NCBI RefSeq assembly: GCF_000218565.1
Contig: NC_015684.1
Coordinates: 2,542,001-2,606,000 of the forward strand
Origin: Afipia carboxidovorans OM5
GTDB lineage: Bacteria > Pseudomonadota > Alphaproteobacteria > Rhizobiales > Xanthobacteraceae
DNA: 64,000 bases
Direction: 5' to 3'
Both the position numbers and the translations under genes were made by a program. Shown here piece by piece: positions 1-7,790 of this stretch (the stretch's first letter is position 1; each line of letters opens with the position of its first letter). Under the pieces are notes generated by a model. The model did no database searches. It was not told the DNA's origin and was given only the letters and a program-made list of their open reading frames with translations.

Positions 1-440
1 TCCACGACCACGGCACGATGGTGATCGCGGATCGCGTCGAATCCAACTGGGCCGTGCGTGCGGCTTTCGATGTCGGCACCCGCGTTCCGCTGGAAACATC
101 GGCGTCCGGCAAACTCTTTTTGTCGAGCCTCCCCAAAGCCTCCAAGAGCCGAATTCTCACCGCGATCGCCAAGTCCTCAGGTGCGGACAAGCGAAAAAAA
201 CTGCAGAAAGAACTCGATGCCATTCGCGCGCAGGGCTTCAGCGTCGACGACCAGATTTTGCAGGAGGGAATGGCCGCGGTCGCAGTTCCCATCAAGGACT
301 CTCGCGGCAGGTTCTGCGCCGCCTTGTCGGCGCAGGGCGCAACCTTCCGTTTTTCGGTCAAGGGCAAGGATGCGGAAAAGCACGCCGCCATGCTGCGCCC
401 GTTTGCCGATCAGTTCCAGAAGCTGATCGGGGCGGCGTAG
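1..440 (+). CDS. IclR-family transcriptional regulator, C-terminal part
   Basis: The reading frame is already open at the left edge, so only the last ~145 codons are present. The residues resemble the effector-binding domain of IclR regulators: an 'MVIADRVES' strand, 'VGTRVPLETSASGKLFLS' (the usual 'G...PLHATA.GKA.LA' element) and a late 'GMAAVAVPIKDSRG' followed by 'AALSAQG'. IclR proteins bind a small metabolite through this domain and DNA through an N-terminal winged helix, which lies outside the window. The ligand and target genes cannot be inferred here. The next features downstream are tRNA genes, so it is not in an operon with anything seen. Confidence 0.8.
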   Translation, partial: HDHGTMVIADRVESNWAVRAAFDVGTRVPLETSASGKLFLSSLPKASKSRILTAIAKSSGADKRKKLQKELDAIRAQGFSVDDQILQEGMAAVAVPIKDSRGRFCAALSAQGATFRFSVKGKDAEKHAAMLRPFADQFQKLIGAA

Positions 441-512
441 GGAGACAACGCCACGCCCCGCGACCACGGCACGGTCGGTGCGGAAACGCGATTGCTTACA
501 GGTCAAAAACAG

Positions 513-548
513 AAAACGCTCGCGAAAATTCAATTTCGCGAGCGTTTT
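513..548 (-). terminator. Intrinsic terminator behind tRNA-Tyr
   Basis: A near-perfect 15-bp inverted repeat (aaaacgctcgcgaaa / tttcgcgagcgtttt) with a 6-base loop starts 5 bases after the tRNA-Tyr 3' end on the minus strand. The stem ends in an A/T tract on both sides, so it could also act on the plus strand behind the IclR gene. Confidence 0.75.
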
Positions 549-553
549 CAATA

Positions 554-639
554 TGGTGGGGGAAGAAGGACTCGAACCTTCGAAGCCATACGGCGGCTGA
601 TTTACAGTCAGCTCCCTTTGCCACTCGGGACACTCCCCC
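554..639 (-). tRNA. tRNA-Tyr (anticodon GTA)
   Basis: Read on the minus strand this is an 86-base class II tRNA with a 7-bp acceptor stem starting GGGGGAG, a GTA anticodon in 'actgtaaat', a long variable arm, a 'ggttcgagtcc' T-loop and an encoded CCA end. An intrinsic terminator follows directly. Confidence 0.96.
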
Positions 640-916
640 AATCAGCGTCATCGGAGCGCTCCGCCGCAAGGCGGTAAGACAATCCAGCATGACGGTGAAA
701 AGCGAGCCCGTTCACGGGCAGCCCGGTCGGCGCGTTTATGAGCGAAGCGGCGGGGAAAAGTCAACCAATCCAGTGTGGTTATTTCGGGAATGCGGCCTGT
801 GGGAAGGCTCCGCGAGCGCCTCGGCCAGGGTGAGCGCCTCGCCGATACGATCGGCGAAACCGTGCGGGAATTCCCCGGTTGCCATTGTGCCGGGGGCATT
901 GCATATCTTGCGGCAT

Positions 917-990
917 GCGGGTGTAGCTCAATGGTAGAGCAGCAGCCTTCCAAGCTGAATACGAGGGTTCGATTCCCTTCACCCGCTCCA
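917..990 (+). tRNA. tRNA-Gly (anticodon TCC)
   Basis: A 74-base tRNA with acceptor GCGGGTG pairing with CACCCGC, D-loop 'agctcaatggtagagc', anticodon TCC in 'cttccaagc', T-loop 'ggttcgattcc' and an encoded CCA end. Five T residues follow immediately and may end transcription. Confidence 0.96.
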
Positions 991-1198
991 TTTTTCCGGA
1001 CATCGCCGACATAATCCGTGCACGAATCGGTATTGCCATGCCGATTCAGGTAACCGGCCTGTCACGTCCGCTTGATGTGCGCGCGCCAAAGACGCGATAA
1101 AATCCATTCTTGTGGATGGGCGGGCGTGGGACGGTTGTCAAAGCCCTGCAGGGCCAGTGAGTGTGCCCATTCTCGTTCTCAACCGAAGGAGAATCGCG

Positions 1199-1456
1199 AT
1201 GCAAGACGCTCAGATTGGATGGATCGCTGCAATCATCGTCGGCGGCTTCGCCGGCTGGTTTGCCGGAATGTTCATGAAAACCGGCACCGGCATTCTGGCA
1301 AATATCGTGCTCGGCATTGTCGGCGCGGCGGTGGCCAACTTTCTGCTCGGCCTTGTCGGCGTCAGCCTCGGCGGATGGATCGGCTACCTGATCGCCGGCT
1401 TCATCGGCGCCTGCATCCTCATTTTCGTCTGGCGCGCGATCAAGGGACGCAATTAG
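1199..1456 (+). CDS. GlsB/YeaQ/YmgE family small membrane protein
   Basis: An 85-residue, very hydrophobic, glycine-rich protein with three predicted membrane helices (about residues 5-25, 30-50 and 55-80). The pattern 'GGFAGWFAGMFMKTGTG...NIVLGIVGAAVANFLLGL' is typical of the GlsB/YeaQ/YmgE ('transglycosylase-associated') family. Members are small stress-induced inner-membrane proteins whose biochemical role is not established. The ATG at 1199 is chosen because an 'aaggaga' ribosome site lies 5 bases ahead; an upstream ATG in the same frame lacks one. It stands alone between tRNA-Gly and rlmB. Confidence 0.85.
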   Translation: MQDAQIGWIAAIIVGGFAGWFAGMFMKTGTGILANIVLGIVGAAVANFLLGLVGVSLGGWIGYLIAGFIGACILIFVWRAIKGRN

Positions 1457-1640
1457 CCCTCTTTCGGTCCGGCTGCAGTGACAGTGCGGCCGGACTGCAA
1501 AACCTCGCGGCGCGACGCACACGCCCGTGCGCTTTTTTCGTGCGTGTAAAACAGCGCCCCTTTCCTCTCGATTGCCAAACCTTCGAGATTGCCATGTCTT
1601 CCCAATTGCCATGGCAAAGGCGGCGTGAGACAAGCCGCCC

Positions 1641-2465
1641 ATGGGCAAGCGCGAATACTCCTCTTTCAAAGGCAAAAGCTCGCATCGCAAACCGCCGCAC
1701 GGCCGCGGCGGACGGCCAGCCTGGCGCGATCGGGACGACCACAATGCCCCCGTCATTCTCTATGGCTGGCACACTGTGACCGCCGCGCTTCTCAATCCGA
1801 AGCGGAAGATCCGCAAGCTGTTCGCGACCGAGAACGCGTTACGCCGTCTCACCGAGGAAAACATCACGCTGCGGCCTGCGCCGGAGATCGTGCGCCCCAG
1901 CGTCATCGACCAGCGGCTGGGGCCGGACGCCGTGCATCAGGGACTCCTCGCAGAAGCCGATCCCCTGCCCGCGCTCGACATCGCGAAGCTGCCGCAAGAC
2001 GGCATCGTGCTGGTGCTCGACCAGATCACCGATCCGCATAATGTCGGCGCAATCCTGCGCTCGGCGGCGGCGTTCGCGGTGAAGGCCGTTGTGACGACTG
2101 CCCGCCACAGCCCGGAGGCGACCGGCGTGCTCGCAAAATCCGCTTCCGGCGCGCTGGAACTCGTGCCGCTCGTCACCGTGCAGAACCTCGCCCGCGCGCT
2201 CAACGAGATGAAGGAGCACGGCTTCCTCACCGTCGGGCTCGACAGTGAAGGCAGCGCCGATCTTGCCGAGACGGAACTGCGCGCGCCGCTTGCGCTCGTG
2301 CTCGGTGCCGAGGGCAAAGGATTGCGCCAGTTGACGCGAGAGACGTGCGGCACCGTCGCCCGGCTCGACATGCCGGGCGAGATCAAGAGCCTCAACGTCT
2401 CGAACGCGACCGCCCTTGCGCTCTACATCGGCGCGACGCGGCTCGGCCTGATGAAGCAGCCTTAA
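1641..2465 (+). CDS. rlmB: 23S rRNA (guanosine-2251-2'-O)-methyltransferase
   Basis: A 274-residue SpoU/TrmH-class (SPOUT) RNA 2'-O-methyltransferase. A basic, low-complexity N-terminus (residues 1-35) precedes the substrate-binding domain ('YGWHTVTAALLNPKRKI') and the catalytic knot. The three family motifs are present: 'DQITDPHNVGAILRSAAAF' (motif 1), 'LVLGAEGKGLRQL' (motif 2) and 'MPGEIKSLNVSNATALALY' (motif 3). The enzyme uses S-adenosylmethionine to methylate the ribosomal peptidyl-transferase P loop. RlmB is preferred over TrmH-type tRNA methylases because of the N-terminal L30e-like domain. It is a single-gene unit convergent with a secreted-protein gene. Confidence 0.92.
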   Translation: MGKREYSSFKGKSSHRKPPHGRGGRPAWRDRDDHNAPVILYGWHTVTAALLNPKRKIRKLFATENALRRLTEENITLRPAPEIVRPSVIDQRLGPDAVHQGLLAEADPLPALDIAKLPQDGIVLVLDQITDPHNVGAILRSAAAFAVKAVVTTARHSPEATGVLAKSASGALELVPLVTVQNLARALNEMKEHGFLTVGLDSEGSADLAETELRAPLALVLGAEGKGLRQLTRETCGTVARLDMPGEIKSLNVSNATALALYIGATRLGLMKQP

Positions 2466-2528
2466 AACAAGCCGCCTCCCTCCGCTTGCAGCGAAGAGAG
2501 GCGAGATAATATCGAGCCTGTCAGGCCG

Positions 2529-3095
2529 TCACATCTTGTGCGGATGGGCCCGCTGGCTGGAGCGCTGTGCAACAGTGCCGCGCTGCACGCCGGGACGCTC
2601 GGTGTAGTAGTAGCGCGTGCGCGGTTTCTGGTAGCGCTGCTGATGCGGACGTTGATGCACGCGGTGAACACGCTTCCGATGCCCCCAGCGATAGGAATAG
2701 ACCACCGGCCCGCGCAGATGCGCCCCGTCGTAATAATGGCTGGTGGCATGAGCATACGGCCCGCCATTGTAGCCGTAGTAATAAGGCTGGCTGTAAGCGG
2801 CCCAGCCCGACACCGAACGCTCCTGATAGGTCGGCACCGGCGCGACGTTGCCCGGGCCGGTGTAGGTCGGGCCCTGGTTGACGTAATAGTACTGCGGCCC
2901 GCCGTAAGAGACGCCATCGAGGCTCGGCAGATGCTCGCGGAATGCGACGCCGCAACCGCTCGCGACATAGCCGCAGCCATAACCGGCACCGGACACGAAC
3001 AGTCCGCCATTGCAGCCGGTGTAACAGGCCATTGCCGGGGCGGCGCTGACCATTGCCCCGACCATCGCGGCGAGGCCCAGAACCTTGAAACGCAT
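2529..3095 (-). CDS. Secreted Tyr/Gly/His-rich protein of unknown function
   Basis: A 188-residue protein with a clear Sec signal peptide (MRFKVLGLAAMVGAMVSAAPAMA, likely cut after AMA). A short Cys/Gly-rich segment and a body rich in Tyr, Gly, His and Arg follow. No enzymatic motif is visible. The start is set at 3095 because 'caggagag' lies 5 bases ahead; a longer frame adds seven residues without a better ribosome site. Such low-complexity periplasmic or surface proteins are common in this bacterial group. It may be cotranscribed with the signal-peptide protein encoded just upstream. Confidence 0.65.
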   Translation of the reverse strand: MRFKVLGLAAMVGAMVSAAPAMACYTGCNGGLFVSGAGYGCGYVASGCGVAFREHLPSLDGVSYGGPQYYYVNQGPTYTGPGNVAPVPTYQERSVSGWAAYSQPYYYGYNGGPYAHATSHYYDGAHLRGPVVYSYRWGHRKRVHRVHQRPHQQRYQKPRTRYYYTERPGVQRGTVAQRSSQRAHPHKM

Positions 3096-3161
3096 ACGCA
3101 CTCTCCTGTCAGCCATCTGTTGTGGTCTGTTTATTGTTGTGTCCGCCGCGGGCGCGCGACG

Positions 3162-3605
3162 TCAGTTCCTGAACTCCTGATACGGCCGTGGCGCGACGAT
3201 GACGGCGGGCGGGTCCATCGGTACGGCCGCAGGCGGCGGTGCCGGCGGAGCCGATCGCGCCGACCATGACTGATGATAGCTCTCCGCGGGCTGCGGCAAT
3301 TTGCGGTTCGCAGGCGGCTCGACCTCAAGCCGGCCATAGCCAGGGCGGCGGCCGAGCGAAGGATAATAATGGCCGACCGGCGGGCGCTCGTAACGATCCC
3401 ATCCGCCATAAACCGTCGGCTGGACATGAACACCGCGCGCGAGGCCCCAATCGCCTTCCACCATCGCAAACGAGGCAATGCGCCCGTTGATGACAACCGG
3501 GACACCCGCCTTGCCGGGAATGGCGAACGCTCCGCCGCTATCGGCCACGGCGCAGGCCGTGCTGCCCACCAGGACGGCAAGGGACGCAAGAATACGCAAA
3601 CGCAT
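3162..3605 (-). CDS. Secreted protein of unknown function
   Basis: A 147-residue protein starting MRLRILASLAVLVGSTACAVA, a signal peptide; the 'GSTACA' stretch could alternatively be a lipobox. The mature part has a short ordered-looking segment ('VPVVINGRIASFAMVEGDWGLARG') and a proline- and tyrosine-rich tail. A 'ggaaggtgg' ribosome site 5 bases before this ATG supports the start over one 17 codons upstream. Its neighbour at 2529-3095 on the same strand is also exported, so the two may form an operon. No family is recognised. Confidence 0.6.
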   Translation of the reverse strand: MRLRILASLAVLVGSTACAVADSGGAFAIPGKAGVPVVINGRIASFAMVEGDWGLARGVHVQPTVYGGWDRYERPPVGHYYPSLGRRPGYGRLEVEPPANRKLPQPAESYHQSWSARSAPPAPPPAAVPMDPPAVIVAPRPYQEFRN

Positions 3606-3811
3606 CGGAACCACCTTCCGCATCTGGCGCAATCCTAACGCCACCGCGATTGCCATTCGTTAAGGGACCATCCCCATCAGGCAATAAGGCTAACGCAAAG
3701 CATAAGGCTGCGTTCACTAGCAGTGAGTAAAAAAAGAAAGCAAAAACAATGGCGCCCGGCGGATTCCCGGTCTTGTCCAGTTCGGAAAGCGCTGATAGCT
3801 GTTGCCACGTT

Positions 3812-3886
3812 GCCGGCGTAGCACAGCGGTAGTGCAGCGGTTTTGTAAACCGAAGGTCGGGAGTTCGATCCTCTCCGCCGGCACCA
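3812..3886 (+). tRNA. tRNA-Thr (anticodon TGT)
   Basis: A 75-base tRNA: acceptor GCCGGCG pairs with CGCCGGC, the D-arm is 'tagcacagcggtagtgc', the anticodon TGT sits in 'ttttgtaaa', the T-loop is 'agttcgatcct' and CCA is encoded. It is monocistronic. Confidence 0.95.
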
Positions 3887-4091
3887 TAAAAGCCAGTCGG
3901 GCACCAAGCCTCTGGTTAATCAGCCGTTTAGCCTGTCCCAAATGCTCTCTTAGCCATACCGCCTCCCCACCGTCACGGTTATCCACAGGCGCGCTGTGGA
4001 TAATGGGCAAAGGGCGAAAATGCGCCGAACCGCCTCATGGGCGTTGGACTTGGCCTCTATCAACAGGCGATTGAAAAAACGGAGAGTCCGA

Positions 4092-4292
4092 ATGGCGGCT
4101 TCCAAGCGTGCGGCAGACAACTACGAGATGCTGGTCGAGGAGACCATCGCAAGCTGCGATGGCAACCTGCGGAGCGCCGTGCGCGCGCTTCTGATCGCTA
4201 ACGAGCATCTGGAAGCCGAAGTGTCCCAGCTCCGGGATTTCGCACGCGCCTCAGCACGGCTGGATGGCGCGCGTCAGAACTATCTGCACTGA
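4092..4292 (+). CDS. Small hypothetical protein, helical
   Basis: A 66-residue, soluble, mostly helical protein (MAASKRAADNYEMLVEETIA..., ending in NYLH) with a heptad-like leucine/alanine pattern around residues 30-55 ('LLIANEHLEAEVSQLRDFA'). 'ggagag' five bases before the ATG at 4092 supports this start over one 32 codons upstream. There is no recognised domain and no operon partner. Confidence 0.55.
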   Translation: MAASKRAADNYEMLVEETIASCDGNLRSAVRALLIANEHLEAEVSQLRDFARASARLDGARQNYLH

Positions 4293-4433
4293 CGAAATAT
4301 GCTTCGCTGATATCGAGGCTACGAATCCAATCCAGGAATCGAACCTGCAAGGCCATCTTCCTTACGAAGACTTATCCCTTGCGCAGCACCCCTCTTCAAT
4401 CAGGCCATTGGCCACGAGGCGCGGTAGTCACCG

Positions 4434-4514
4434 TTACAGGTAGGACCAGAGGCAGAAGCCATTCGTCACCACCGCAATGGTCAAAGCAAAAGTCAGGGCA
4501 CGATCCATCATCAT
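4434..4514 (-). CDS. Candidate 26-residue single-helix membrane peptide
   Basis: A short minus-strand frame starting with three consecutive ATG codons encodes MMMDRALTFALTIAVVTNGF followed by CLWSYL and a stop: one hydrophobic helix with a short charged N-terminus. It lies 170 bases behind the Nramp-type transporter gene on the same strand. No strong ribosome site is visible, which keeps confidence low. The rest of the 392-base gap at 4293-4684 shows only the hairpin listed separately. Confidence 0.3.
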   Translation of the reverse strand: MMMDRALTFALTIAVVTNGFCLWSYL

Positions 4515-4520
4515 GATTTG

Positions 4521-4565
4521 CTCGGCAATCTGCGGGGCGCGCTATCGCCCCGCTTGGTTGCCGAG
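4521..4565. repeat. Long interrupted hairpin behind the Nramp-type gene
   Basis: Outer arms CTCGGCAA/TTGCCGAG (8 bp) enclose inner arms GCGGGGCG/CGCCCCGC (8 bp) around a 6-base loop. No T-run follows on either strand, so it is not a standard intrinsic terminator. It could stabilise the 3' end of the minus-strand transporter mRNA or control the small frame just beyond it. Confidence 0.55.
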
Positions 4566-4684
4566 ATTTGAGGGAGATTCGGGGTCGGAGTCTCGTGCTT
4601 TGTTTTTCCGCGTAAGGCTTGCGGAAAACGCCGTTCCGAGTCCGTCTACCGATTCTCCCTCCTCTGCGTTGTTCGGCCTGCTGC

Positions 4685-6133
4685 CTAGAACAGCTTTCCG
4701 AATTGCGTGACGACCAGGTAGATCGAGAAGCCGCCGTAGAACAGCACGGCCCACAGGCACGCCACGTAGCGCACACCACCAAGCCCGATGCTCCTCGGGA
4801 GCATGCCGCGGTTCAACTGGATCAGCAGCACTGAGTACACGAACATCACGAGGCCGTTGAGCGCCGATGCGATGATCAGCAGCAGAAGCGGCTGCTTCAC
4901 GCCGGTCAGCAGGATGATCGAACCGAAGGCGATCATCAGCCAGGCCACGATGAAGTAGACGCGGCTTTCGGTCCAGGTCTTGCTGTCGCGAGTCCAGTTG
5001 GTCTTGATGATGTCGGCAACCAGACGGCTGACCATGTCGATCACCGCAAGGTTGGTCGACATCAGAACGACCACGCCAGTGCCCCAGAACGCGGCACCCA
5101 CCCATGGGCTGACCTGTGCGCTCAGGTTCTCACCCAGCAAGCGGACGAAGTCGAAGTTCTGCGCCTTGCTGCCAACACCGACATAGGTGAAGGCGAGAGC
5201 CATGAACAACAGAATGGCGAGCAGGCCCAGCACGAAGAAGGTGATGAACTGCTCACGGTCGGCCACGTTCCACCACCCGCGCCAGCGGGCGAGGTTCTTC
5301 TCGTCCTGCGGGAAGAAGTAGCCAATCGCACCGCTTCTCGTTTCGTCACCGGTGATCGGCGACACGATCTTCGGCAGATGCGCACCCATGCCGAGACCCT
5401 TGTCGCGAACCCAGTTCGACTGCGCGAGGTTGAGCGATCCGCCGGCACCGGCGAAAGCGATGGCGCCGAGCAGCAGCGCAACCGGGATCGAGGTCATCGC
5501 GGCTGGCATATTCGGGATTTCAGTGGTGAAGCCCGCGAACAGCGCGCTCCAGCTCTTGCCCGTCAGCAAACCGAACACCGTGTAGATCATGAACAGCACG
5601 ATGAGGCCGACCAGGAAGAACTGGATCTTCTCCACCGTCTTGTAGACGACCGGCGAGACGGTCAGCACGATTCCGATCAGCACCAGCGAGGCGATCGTGA
5701 TCGGCACCACCGCCGCTTCCGAAAGGCCGAAGGTGTAGGTGATGGCCGTCGAGCTGCCCGTGGCCCAGCCCGGCCACATCCACGGGATCACGACCATGAA
5801 GATGAAGAGGAAGCCCCATGGTTTCCATAGCCGGGTGAACCCGGTGATGGCGGTCTCACCGGTCGCCAAGGTGTAGCGGGTGATTTCCATATTGAGGAAG
5901 TACTGGGTCAGGATGCCGATCGTTGCGAGCCATACCAGCGCCATTCCGGTCTGGGTGGTGATGTACGGCCAGAGAACATACTCACCCGAGCCGATCGCGC
6001 CGGCGAGCAGGATCACGCTGGGGCCGACGACTTGCTTGAATGGTAGCGGTTCGGGGAGATCTCGATAGGTAACGGGGGGGAGATTTTTGCTGGATATCTC
6101 CGTAGCGATGTTGGACGAAGTTTGATCGACCAT
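4685..6133 (-). CDS. Nramp-family-like metal ion transporter
   Basis: A 482-residue integral membrane protein with about 11-12 predicted helices, laid out as in the Nramp (natural resistance-associated macrophage protein) divalent-metal/proton symporters. The helix-1 metal motif DPGN is replaced by a 'GAIGSGE' stretch, and the helix-6 MPH motif is not seen ('AFAGAGGSLNLAQSNWV' instead). It therefore belongs to a divergent branch whose substrate cannot be assumed to be manganese or iron. A long extramembrane insertion (about residues 255-290, with 'GDETRSGAIGYFFPQDEKN') is also unlike standard Nramp. The ATG at 6133 follows 'ggaaggg' by 8 bases; a TTG two codons earlier is possible. It is monocistronic. 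Confidence 0.75.
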   Translation of the reverse strand: MVDQTSSNIATEISSKNLPPVTYRDLPEPLPFKQVVGPSVILLAGAIGSGEYVLWPYITTQTGMALVWLATIGILTQYFLNMEITRYTLATGETAITGFTRLWKPWGFLFIFMVVIPWMWPGWATGSSTAITYTFGLSEAAVVPITIASLVLIGIVLTVSPVVYKTVEKIQFFLVGLIVLFMIYTVFGLLTGKSWSALFAGFTTEIPNMPAAMTSIPVALLLGAIAFAGAGGSLNLAQSNWVRDKGLGMGAHLPKIVSPITGDETRSGAIGYFFPQDEKNLARWRGWWNVADREQFITFFVLGLLAILLFMALAFTYVGVGSKAQNFDFVRLLGENLSAQVSPWVGAAFWGTGVVVLMSTNLAVIDMVSRLVADIIKTNWTRDSKTWTESRVYFIVAWLMIAFGSIILLTGVKQPLLLLIIASALNGLVMFVYSVLLIQLNRGMLPRSIGLGGVRYVACLWAVLFYGGFSIYLVVTQFGKLF

Positions 6134-6356
6134 GTGCAATACCCTTCCGAATATGAAGCTGCACCAGTGGCCATTTCCTTGCGGCCACGGCTATCACCCT
6201 GGTGTTCGCAATCCCAATCAACATGTCTAAGAGGGCGCCTTAACAAGGCTCACAAAGTCGAATGCGCGCATCGGTCGCAGAACGATGCGATATTCTCCCG
6301 GTTTTGCAGTGGAAAACTTCTAATTATGTCTCAACACGATCTAATGCGCCCGGAAT

Positions 6357-6845
6357 CTAATTCATCCAGGCGATGCCCGCATTGAGTGTTGCCGCATAGG
6401 CAACCCATAAGACATACGGCACAAGCATCCATGCCGCGAGTCGATCGACTCTTGCACTTGCTGCAATTGCGAATGAGATCGCGACGAGAAGCGCGATGAT
6501 GTCGGCAAGTGCAAAGCGTATCGCATGCGCGCCGAAAAACAAGGGCGACCACGCTGCGTTGAGCACAAGCTGAAGGAGAAACAGCGCGATGGCACGCGTG
6601 CGCGCTGTTGAAGGCTCGCATCGCTCCCACAACCGCCACAACGCTACGCCCATCAGGATGTAAAGCGCTGTCCAGACAACCGGAAAGACGAACGGCGGCG
6701 GCGTCCATGACGGCTTCACGAGCCCTGCGTACCAGCCTGCAATCTCTGGCCGCGTCACCACGCCCTGCACTGCAGCAATGCCAAGGCAGAGCACGAGGCA
6801 TGCGGCAAGTCGCGTCGTCGTACGGAATTGCTGCACGATTTTCAT
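6357..6845 (-). CDS. tspO: TspO/MBR family tryptophan-rich sensory protein
   Basis: A 162-residue, five-helix membrane protein of the TspO (translocator/peripheral benzodiazepine receptor) family. Signatures are 'WYAGLVKPSWTPPPFVFPVVW' in helices 1-2, 'LQLVLNAAWSPLFFGAH' in helix 3, and 'LVPYVLWVAYAATLNAGI' near the C-terminus. TspO proteins bind porphyrins and other tetrapyrroles, and in phototrophic relatives they influence tetrapyrrole-dependent gene expression. The ATG overlaps the stop of the lipoprotein gene (ATGA), so the two are translationally coupled. Across the intergenic region lies a cobalamin riboswitch. Confidence 0.88.
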   Translation of the reverse strand: MKIVQQFRTTTRLAACLVLCLGIAAVQGVVTRPEIAGWYAGLVKPSWTPPPFVFPVVWTALYILMGVALWRLWERCEPSTARTRAIALFLLQLVLNAAWSPLFFGAHAIRFALADIIALLVAISFAIAASARVDRLAAWMLVPYVLWVAYAATLNAGIAWMN

Positions 6846-7309
6846 CGCGTCAGCTTCTCGAGTTCGGGAAACGCCGCATAAGCCGCACCGACGCAGACAT
6901 CCTCCGGCTTCTCGACCAGCCGGTCGAGTCGGCCGTCGACATAGATCACAGCGCGATCCTGCAGCGGCCCGTAGGCACCGTCGAACGACTTCGCACTGTA
7001 GCGCACGCAGGTGACGTAACGCCGCCGCCCGCCGACCTCGCGCAATGCCGGCTCCATCAGCGCGGCACTGCGGACGTTGGTCGGGTCGTTGAGATAGGTG
7101 CGCAGGAAGGCGAGCAGCTCGGCGCGATAGTTCTTCGGATAGGGCTGATCGCTCACGCCCGGATCGGTCGTGTAGGCCATCATCGCCTCGTCCGTACTGC
7201 CGAACGCGCAGCCGCCGAGCACAACCGCGACCGCCAAAAGCGGCGCGACGCGGCGTAGCACGCTCAGGCACGCTGTCTCCGATTTGCAACGCAGGTTGGC
7301 GAAGTCCAT
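6842..7309 (-). CDS. Putative lipoprotein of unknown function
   Basis: About 155 residues with an N-terminal hydrophobic stretch ending in a lipobox-like 'VVLGGC', so it is probably lipid-anchored in the periplasm. The mature part contains 'LRTYLNDPTNVRSAALMEPALREVGGRRRYVTCVRYSAK', found in conserved hypothetical proteins of this group; the function is unknown. The start at 7309 is uncertain, since another ATG at 7330 adds seven residues and neither has a strong ribosome site. It overlaps tspO by four bases, which points to one operon. Confidence 0.65.
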   Translation of the reverse strand: MDFANLRCKSETACLSVLRRVAPLLAVAVVLGGCAFGSTDEAMMAYTTDPGVSDQPYPKNYRAELLAFLRTYLNDPTNVRSAALMEPALREVGGRRRYVTCVRYSAKSFDGAYGPLQDRAVIYVDGRLDRLVEKPEDVCVGAAYAAFPELEKLTR

Positions 7310-7375
7310 TACGCGGGGATTCTCAAGCATTGTGGCGTTGACATGGCACCGTCGCGCCGCTTGATTGGTGACACG

Positions 7376-7606
7376 GCACAGGTGCTGGCGCGAGCCGGCA
7401 TAATAGGGAATTCGGTGCCGCCGCGCCGGGCGAATCTGTTGCACAACTCGCCGGACGCGGCAAATCCGAAGCTGCCCCCGCAACTGTCAGCGGTGAGCGG
7501 CTGTCCATCAAGCCACTGAGCACGCATGCGATATTGCGCACGCGAGGTTTTGCTCGGGAAGGCGGACAGCAGCGACGACCCGCGAGCCAGGAGACCTGCC
7601 TGTTCC
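7376..7606 (+). promoter_or_regulatory. Cobalamin (vitamin B12) riboswitch
   Basis: The leader matches the cobalamin riboswitch consensus (Rfam RF00174) in order: 'ggtgctggcgcgagccggc', 'aatagggaattcggtg', 'aatccgaagctgcccccgca', 'actgtcagcggtgagc', 'gccactg', 'gggaaggcgg' and the B12 box 'agccaggagacctgcc' at 7585-7600. Such RNAs bind adenosylcobalamin and repress the downstream gene when vitamin B12 is plentiful. It sits 185 bases ahead of the TonB-dependent receptor start. Outer boundaries are approximate. Confidence 0.95.
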
Positions 7607-7790
7607 GGTCATCCATCCGTCGCACGGGGTGTGCGAAGGAGCGGTTTCCGCAGCGATGACGTGAACGGGTATCGTTGCGGCGAATACCGAAGGGCTTTCT
7701 CCGGGCGCGATGCGAAGCGGCAAGCCGCCTCCATCATGCGTCTGGAAGGCAGTTCGGTTTCCGCCAGCACACTATGGGCGGGGACTGGAC

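Noticed and set aside
3812..3886. tRNA-Thr as the prophage attachment site
   Set aside because: It is 28 kb from the prophage, and no phage gene or direct repeat is near it.
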